Origin: CAZALT01 sp964485515
GTDB taxonomy: Bacteria; Actinomycetota; Acidimicrobiia; Acidimicrobiales; Acidimicrobilacustridaceae
Length of the DNA: 19,211 bases
Direction: 5' to 3'
NCBI GenBank assembly: GCA_964485515.1
Contig: CAZALT010000057.1
Span: 1-19,211 of the forward strand
Shown here: in pieces, positions 15,898 through 19,211 of the stretch
Layout: each line of letters starts with the position of its first letter
Numbering within the stretch: the stretch's first letter is position 1
The notes under the pieces: model-generated
Seen by the model: the letters and a program-made list of their open reading frames with translations, nothing else
What the model was told of the DNA's origin: nothing
Database searches by the model: none
Translations under genes and position numbers: made by a program

Positions 15898-16362
15898 TCA
15901 GGTATCGGGCTGTGCGTCCACCGTTGCGTCCCGGGCCAAGCGGTCGTCGGCATCGATGACGGCGCGCCGCTGATCGTCGAAGCGATGGCCCTCAGCCTCG
16001 AGCAACGGGATCTGGATGGGAGCGTGGCTCCGATAGATCCGTCCGTCGGATGGCACGACACGCCACCACGGGAGATCGGGCGCTCGCCGCAAGACGTTGG
16101 CGACAGCTTGTGCCGCGCCCGGTCGGTCGACCTCCTCGGCGATCTCGCCGTAGCTCGCCAGATCGCCGGACGAAAGTGCCGACACGAGATCTATGACCGA
16201 GCGTTGGAAGTCCGTCGGGTCGTGGTCCTCGGGCCACGGGTCCGCGTGAGGCGGACCAGGGTGAACCAGGAGTTCGGTACGCGACGGGTCCTCGGGCTGG
16301 CTGACCTGAGGCCCCCTGGGATCCAAGTTCTCGACAGGCCTAGAGCGTGCGGCGAGCACCAC
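15898..16362 (-). CDS. Alkyltransferase-like protein (MGMT family, no active-site cysteine)
   Basis: The 154-aa protein contains the DNA-binding domain of O6-alkylguanine-DNA alkyltransferase: FQRSVIDLVSALSSGDLASY, GEIAEEVDRPGAAQAVANVL with the arginine-finger region, and PWWRVVPSDGRI. The suicidal cysteine motif P-C-H-R is replaced by P-W-W-R, so it cannot transfer alkyl groups. ATL proteins of this kind bind alkylated guanine and flag it for nucleotide excision repair. The domain is normally about 100 aa; about 45 Pro-rich residues precede it here. GTG at 16362 (or 16359) is the only clear start, and it overlaps the upstream membrane peptide gene by 23 bp, so the two are probably one transcript. 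Confidence 0.82.
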   Translation of the reverse strand: MVLAARSRPVENLDPRGPQVSQPEDPSRTELLVHPGPPHADPWPEDHDPTDFQRSVIDLVSALSSGDLASYGEIAEEVDRPGAAQAVANVLRRAPDLPWWRVVPSDGRIYRSHAPIQIPLLEAEGHRFDDQRRAVIDADDRLARDATVDAQPDT

Positions 16363-16492
16363 GCGAGCTGAGCGCGGCCAAGATCAAGCCGACCACGCCG
16401 ATGACGGCGACGATCAGGCCGATCGTGCCGTTGAGGAACGCGGCGATGAGGATGCCCGCAACGATGACGACGAGTGCTGCTCCGATGGGCAT
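16340..16492 (-). CDS. Small hydrophobic membrane peptide, 50 aa
   Basis: ATG at 16490-16492 follows GGGAGAG at good spacing, and the frame ends with TAG at 16340-16342. The peptide is MPIGAALVVIVAGILIAAFL, then a short NGT turn, a second hydrophobic stretch (about residues 25-41) and a basic tail SSRGARRTL. This gives two membrane helices joined by a tight turn, with the basic end likely cytoplasmic. Small two-helix proteins like this are common beside stress genes in actinobacteria. No function can be assigned. Its 3' end overlaps the start of the alkyltransferase-like gene by 23 bp. Confidence 0.7.
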   Translation of the reverse strand: MPIGAALVVIVAGILIAAFLNGTIGLIVAVIGVVGLILAALSSRGARRTL

Positions 16493-16506
16493 GGTCTCTC
16501 CCAGGT

Positions 16507-16523
16507 AAGTCGTGCAGCGACTT
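16507..16523. other. Short hairpin upstream of the membrane peptide gene
   Basis: AAGTCG and CGACTT form a perfect 6-bp stem with a 5-nt loop, 15 bp upstream of the start at 16492. It falls in the likely leader or promoter of the minus-strand pair and may be a regulator site or an mRNA hairpin. Confidence 0.3.
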
Positions 16524-16603
16524 GTACCCGAGCGGAAGGAGTCCAGACTTGCGAGTTGACGATGGTCTGGTCAGCAGATGAAACCCGGCGCACCATCGAT
16601 GGA

Positions 16604-16642
16604 GGGTCTGCGGGTCTGCGGGTCTGCGGGTCTGCGGTCTGC
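16604..16642. repeat. Tandem 8-bp repeat (GGGTCTGC, nearly 5 copies)
   Basis: Four perfect copies of GGGTCTGC (16604-16635) are followed by a seven-base GGTCTGC (16636-16642). The array sits in the 228-bp gap between the divergent genes starting at 16492 and 16721. A unit of 8 bp is not a multiple of three, and the copies are identical, as expected of slippage. No other gene is seen in 16493-16720. Confidence 0.85.
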
Positions 16643-16720
16643 ACGTGTACGGCGGGGGTCTGCTCGCTCAATGGCAGGGTATGAGCGTGGGGGCCACTGG
16701 CCGTCGCCGCGGAGGTAGGG

Positions 16721-17227
16721 ATGATCATCGATCCATCGCCGGACATCACCCGAGCGGATCCGGGAGCAGCCGAGTTGGACGACGAACTCGACCGCGAGCT
16801 CCTGCGGAGCCGCTACTACGGGCTCATGCAGGAGTTGCGCGTCGTCGTGACCGGCGTGCAGATCCTGGTGGCCTTCCTGCTCATCGCCCCGTTCTCGGAA
16901 CGCTTCGGCCTCCTCGACGCAACAGGCCGGAACCTGTACGGCATCGCGCTGTGCGCATCGGTCGCCTCGACGGTGGCCTTCCTCACGCCTACGGCATTGC
17001 ACCGTTTCGGCGAGCGAACCCAGCGCTCGGCCCGCCTGCAGGTCGCCATCGGGGCGGCCCGCGTCGGACTGGTTCTACTGGCTGTTGCGATCGAGGCCGC
17101 CGTCCTCCTCGTGAGTCGTTTCGTGTTCGACGGAGCCGCCACCTACGTCGTCGCGGGGATCGTCACCATCACGGTCGTCACGGGATGGCTCATCCTCCCC
17201 GTCGTTCTGCGCCTCGACCGTCGTTAG
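16721..17227 (+). CDS. DUF6328-family membrane protein
   Basis: This 168-aa protein starts at ATG 16721 with GGAGG 5 nt upstream. An acidic N-terminus (about residues 1-30) leads into the family's characteristic LLRSRYYGLMQELRVVVTGV, then four hydrophobic segments: about 43-62 (VQILVAFLLIAPF), 74-93 (YGIALCASVASTVAFLT), 107-132 (VAIGAARVGLVLLAVAIEAA) and 141-164 (YVVAGIVTITVVTGWLILPV). The HRFGERTQR stretch between helices 2 and 3 is typical of the family. Function is unknown; relatives are widespread in actinobacteria, often near small stress proteins as here. Confidence 0.85.
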   Translation: MIIDPSPDITRADPGAAELDDELDRELLRSRYYGLMQELRVVVTGVQILVAFLLIAPFSERFGLLDATGRNLYGIALCASVASTVAFLTPTALHRFGERTQRSARLQVAIGAARVGLVLLAVAIEAAVLLVSRFVFDGAATYVVAGIVTITVVTGWLILPVVLRLDRR

Positions 17228-17276
17228 GTTCTTCGGTCCGACCGCACGTTGGCCGAGCTCTGTCGGTACGTGGGTC

Positions 17277-17298
17277 CGGCCGATGGGAGCGTCGGCCG
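17277..17298. terminator. Hairpin downstream of the DUF6328 gene
   Basis: CGGCCGA (17277-17283) and TCGGCCG (17292-17298) form a perfect 7-bp GC-rich stem with an 8-nt loop, 50 bp after the stop. There is no T-run. The rest of the gap 17228-17375 holds nothing else recognisable. Confidence 0.4.
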
Positions 17299-17375
17299 CC
17301 GGAGCGGCGTTGCGATGTCTGGTTCGGGCGCGGTTGGTAAGGACCTCGGGTACGTCTCTATGAGAGGAGCACACC

Positions 17376-17645
17376 ATGGGTTTCACCTCGGATCGAAGCT
17401 CCGTTCGCATCAGCGATGCGTTGGTCACGGTGACGAGTACGAGCGGAATCGTGTCGCCGACGTGGACCGTCGAGGTCGACGGCACCGAAGTGGCCAAGGA
17501 GAAGATCGGTGACCAGGGCACGCTCAGCGTTCCCCTTCCCGATGGCACGAGTGCTGAAGTCGATGTCGACCAGCGCGCCTTCGGGCCTAACTCGGTCGTC
17601 ATTCGCCACGAAGGCAAGCTGATGGCCGAGTTCAACGGGGCCTGA
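17376..17645 (+). CDS. Small conserved hypothetical beta-rich protein, 89 aa
   Basis: ATG 17376 follows GAGAGGAG with a 6-nt spacer, a strong site. The sequence alternates short strands and turns: ALVTVTSTSGIVSPTWTVEV, DGTEVAKEKIGDQGTLSVPL, PDGTSAEVDVDQRAFGPNSV, VIRHEGKLMAEFNG. It has no signal peptide, cysteine or membrane helix. I know similar small cytoplasmic proteins (TWTVxVDG, then LPDGS, then FGP-x-VVVRHEG) from actinobacterial genomes but no function. It stands alone with convergent neighbour 17680-18279. Confidence 0.78.
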   Translation: MGFTSDRSSVRISDALVTVTSTSGIVSPTWTVEVDGTEVAKEKIGDQGTLSVPLPDGTSAEVDVDQRAFGPNSVVIRHEGKLMAEFNGA

Positions 17646-17679
17646 CGGGCCTGAGACCAACGAGCGTGACCCTGACGGG

Positions 17680-18279
17680 TCAGGTTTCGAGCGGCGGGTG
17701 GTCGAGCACCCGGGGCCGGTACTCGACGAGCTGGATCGAGCCGTCGAAGGTGCGGTGCTCGGTCATCTCCAGAGCGACGTCGGGGTAGCCGTCGTAGACG
17801 CGCTCGGCTCCAGTGGCTCCCGTGATCACGGGGAACATCACCACGCGGAACCGATCGACGATCCCAGCTTGCAGCAGGGTGCGGGCGAGGCTGAGGCTGC
17901 CGATCGTGCTCAGGAGCGTCGGTGCGTCATCCTTCAATGCACGGATGGCATCGACAGCGTCGCTTCGCACCAGAGATGACTTTCCCCACGTGAGCGGTTC
18001 TTCGAGCGTGGAAGAGAACACGATCTTCGTCGCATTGGTGAGATGGTCGACGGAAGCCTCTTCGTCGTCGCTGAAGTCGCTCTGCCCATCGGGTACCTGC
18101 CCCTCGGAGAACCCGGACATGAGCCGGTAGGTCTTGCCTCCCATCAGGTAGGTGACCTCCGGCTGCTCATCAAGCCAGGCGAGATACTCCGGGCCCTGGA
18201 GACCCCAGAAGCCCGGCCACCCCTCACCGGACGCGTAGCCGTCGAGAGATGTGATGAAGTCGACGAGAAGCTCTGGCAT
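17680..18279 (-). CDS. Dihydrofolate reductase-like / RibD C-terminal-domain protein
   Basis: A 199-aa protein with the RibD-C/DHFR fold. The N-terminal strand LLVDFITSLDGYASGEGWPG is the family's usual opening, LMGGKTYRLMSGF (about 45-57) is the second conserved loop, KIVFSSTLEEPLTW (about 84-97) the third, and LLSTIGSLSLARTLLQAGIV (about 118-137) is the NADPH-binding GS region. It ends with the paired strands FRVVMFPVITGATGAERVYD and QLVEYRP. Members are NAD(P)H-dependent reductases of unknown substrate; it is not the folate enzyme itself. ATG 18279 follows GAAAGGA at 7 nt. The gene lies 52 bp after the ferredoxin on the same strand, so the ferredoxin and reductase may be co-transcribed. 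Confidence 0.87.
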   Translation of the reverse strand: MPELLVDFITSLDGYASGEGWPGFWGLQGPEYLAWLDEQPEVTYLMGGKTYRLMSGFSEGQVPDGQSDFSDDEEASVDHLTNATKIVFSSTLEEPLTWGKSSLVRSDAVDAIRALKDDAPTLLSTIGSLSLARTLLQAGIVDRFRVVMFPVITGATGAERVYDGYPDVALEMTEHRTFDGSIQLVEYRPRVLDHPPLET

Positions 18280-18331
18280 GTGACGTCCTTTCTCAGGAGG
18301 TCAGTCGCGGGCTCACCTCCGAGATCGAAGT

Positions 18332-18727
18332 TCAGTCTGCGAACACATCGCGGCTGTGCTGGAGGAAGAAGGTGTGATCGTGGCCCTTGTTGGGGTCTGC
18401 GTCGTTGTACTTCGCGCTGGGTCCGCCGTCAGGTAGGTGGTCTTCGGAGTAGATGGCACCCACAGGGCAGACGTCGGGTTGATAGCAAGCGGTGCAGGAC
18501 GTGCATTCGTCAAGGTTCACATAGAGGATGCCGTCGGCGAAGACGTCGATCGTCTCGGGATCAGGAGTGTGGGTGTTCTCGCGTTGCCCGCTTCCCGCCT
18601 CGTCCTCGGAGAAGAGGACGTTGTCGGCCACGTCGAACTCGTAGATGCACTGCACCGGACAGACATCGACGCAGGCACGATCTTTGACGTCGATGCACGC
18701 TTCGGTGATGACAGCGAGACCTGCCAT
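18332..18727 (-). CDS. FdxA-like two-cluster ferredoxin with an insertion
   Basis: This 131-aa protein is an electron carrier of the 7Fe/8Fe type. Cluster region 1 is C11, C19, C23 and C27 (CIDVKDRACVDVCPVQCIYE), the same spacing as mycobacterial FdxA (C-x7-C-x3-C-x3-C). Cluster region 2 is C75, C78, C81 and C87 (CTSCTACYQPDVCPVGAIY). Two departures stand out. About 30 extra residues, polar and acidic (EDEAGSGQRENTHTPDPETI), sit between the clusters, and the last spacing is C-x5-C where C-x3-C is usual. The C-terminus is also long (HLPDGGPSAKYNDADPNKGH). ATG 18727 follows AAAGGAGG at 5 nt, a strong site that suggests abundant expression. Confidence 0.88.
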   Translation of the reverse strand: MAGLAVITEACIDVKDRACVDVCPVQCIYEFDVADNVLFSEDEAGSGQRENTHTPDPETIDVFADGILYVNLDECTSCTACYQPDVCPVGAIYSEDHLPDGGPSAKYNDADPNKGHDHTFFLQHSRDVFAD

Positions 18728-18863
18728 CGTGCCTCCTTTCGGCGCATGGACATGTACCTGGGTTGACTCGTACCCCGTACCCCGTGGCTCGTGACGTAGT
18801 CGTACTCGCCTCGCGGTGACCTATCCGAAAGGCAGAGCCGTCGTTCAGCGCCTGGTCTCTCGA

Positions 18864-18896
18864 GGTGACGCCTCCGGATCTCGATTCGGCATCACC
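18864..18896. repeat. Inverted repeat in the ferredoxin upstream region
   Basis: GGTGACGCC (18864-18872) and GGCATCACC (18888-18896) pair over 9 bp with one mismatch around a 15-nt loop. It is in the non-coding stretch 18728-18919, between the ferredoxin start and the IS remnant. No gene was found in that stretch. Confidence 0.35.
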
Positions 18897-18919
18897 TTCG
18901 CCTGGTGCGAACCAGTGGA

Positions 18920-19018
18920 GTTGACCCAGTTTCTGGAGACCTGATCCTGGGAGTTGTCCCAGGAAGGGAGGCGCCGATGGGTCGTTCAGCCAAGTACCCC
19001 GAGGGGTTCCGGCGTGGA
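18920..19018 (+). mobile_element. 5' stub of an IS3-family element
   Basis: The stretch GTTGACCCAGTTTCTGGAGAC (18920-18940) resembles the left ends of IS3-family elements (TTGACC...TTTCTGGAGAC). A perfect hairpin follows, TCCTGGG (18945-18951) with CCCAGGA (18958-18964). GGGAGG at 18966-18971 then serves the ATG at 18977, whose product begins MGRSAKYPEGFRR, the usual N-terminus of an IS3 OrfA (helix-turn-helix) transposase. Resemblance ends after about 14 codons, where the reading becomes arbitrary. The right end and OrfB are not present. The element therefore breaks off near 19015-19020, and foreign sequence (the Fic tail) begins within 60 bp. Confidence 0.6.
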
Positions 19019-19048
19019 ACAGCCGACAGGGGCCGTCCGCAGACCCAC

Positions 19049-19066
19049 TCATCTCGGATGAGCCTG
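19049..19066. terminator. Hairpin after the Fic-family gene
   Basis: CTCATC and GATGAG form a 6-bp stem with a 3-nt loop, about 15 bp beyond the minus-strand stop at 19078. It may mark the end of that gene, but there is no T-run. Confidence 0.3.
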
Positions 19067-19077
19067 TTGGGCCGTAC

Positions 19078-19211
19078 TCATGAGTGGCGTGATCGTCGTC
19101 CTGCTCGTTCGGCGAAGTCATCGAGTGCGGCGAGCACCTCGGGTGCGGCCCACTTTCGGTTGCGGTGGTTGCCGGAGACCTTGGTGACGATGTCGTGGTG
19201 TTCGAGGTGGG
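19078..19211 (-). CDS. C-terminal end of a Fic/DOC-family protein (partial)
   Basis: The last 43 codons of a gene entering from the right edge read HLEHHDIVTKVSGNHRNRKW, AAPEVLAALDDFAERAGRRS and RHS, then TGA at 19078-19080. This is the winged-helix tail typical of actinobacterial Fic-domain proteins (family pattern: I-V-x-E-V-T/S-G-x-x-R-N-R-x-W-x-A-P-E-V-L-x-A-L-D-x-F). Fic domains attach AMP or related groups to target proteins. The catalytic HxFxDGNGR motif would be outside the window. The identification rests only on this tail. Confidence 0.65.
   Translation of the reverse strand, partial: HLEHHDIVTKVSGNHRNRKWAAPEVLAALDDFAERAGRRSRHS

Noticed and set aside
16604..16642. CRISPR-like repeat
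   Set aside because: Units are 8 bp and directly adjacent with no spacers; this is a simple tandem repeat.
18561..19121. 186-codon minus-strand frame from the ferredoxin region into the Fic tail
   Set aside because: It runs through the IS hairpin and ribosome-binding site and overlaps the ferredoxin out of frame; there is no protein-like stretch.

Overview
The window is high-GC DNA with many GTG starts, strong G+C bias at third codon positions, a mycobacterial-type carboxylic acid reductase, a LigD-type 3'-phosphoesterase, a 7Fe-type ferredoxin and a DUF6328 membrane protein. This fits an actinobacterium, perhaps of the Acidimicrobiia/Thermoleophilia kind, but the exact taxon cannot be fixed from the sequence. 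No rRNA, tRNA, CRISPR array or replication origin was seen.

Region by region. (a) 1-1035: a short minus-strand ORF of antitoxin/nucleotidyltransferase-leader appearance, then a TetR regulator. (b) 1100-3326: a GH3 beta-glucosidase on the minus strand with a frameshift near 1640, divergent from (c) 3377-5418: a lipoprotein solute-binding protein (SBP-A) followed by a second TetR regulator. (d) 5443-8940, minus: a complete three-domain carboxylic acid reductase (CAR). (e) 9159-13854, plus: an AmiC-like ligand-binding protein with no signal peptide, a zinc alcohol dehydrogenase, an unassigned 331-aa protein, and a second lipoprotein SBP (SBP-B) that is a clear paralogue of SBP-A. (f) 13938-15900: a decaying tract with the C-terminal half of a flavodoxin-family protein, a frameshifted LigD-type phosphoesterase, a DUF72 gene with a frameshift and an amber stop, and a gene fragment on the minus strand. 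(g) 15898-18727: small housekeeping or stress genes (alkyltransferase-like protein, a 50-aa membrane peptide, DUF6328 protein, a small beta-rich protein, a DHFR/RibD-like reductase, a ferredoxin). (h) 18920-19211: the 5' stub of an IS3-family transposase gene abutting the C-terminal tail of a minus-strand Fic-family protein.

The most interesting unit is 3.3-13.9 kb. CAR would reduce a carboxylate to an aldehyde and the zinc dehydrogenase could take it to the alcohol (or the reverse). Two near-duplicate ligand-binding lipoproteins, with no permease or ATPase nearby, bracket these enzymes, and a third ligand-binding protein that appears cytosolic sits at the divergent CAR promoter. A 14-bp motif matching at 13 positions lies in both the CAR/ligand-binder promoter region and the dehydrogenase promoter, on opposite strands, which suggests one regulator controls the module. 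The neighbouring TetR at 4759-5418 is the obvious candidate. The ligand is unknown. The glucosidase next door could mean that it arrives as a glycoside, but that is inference only.
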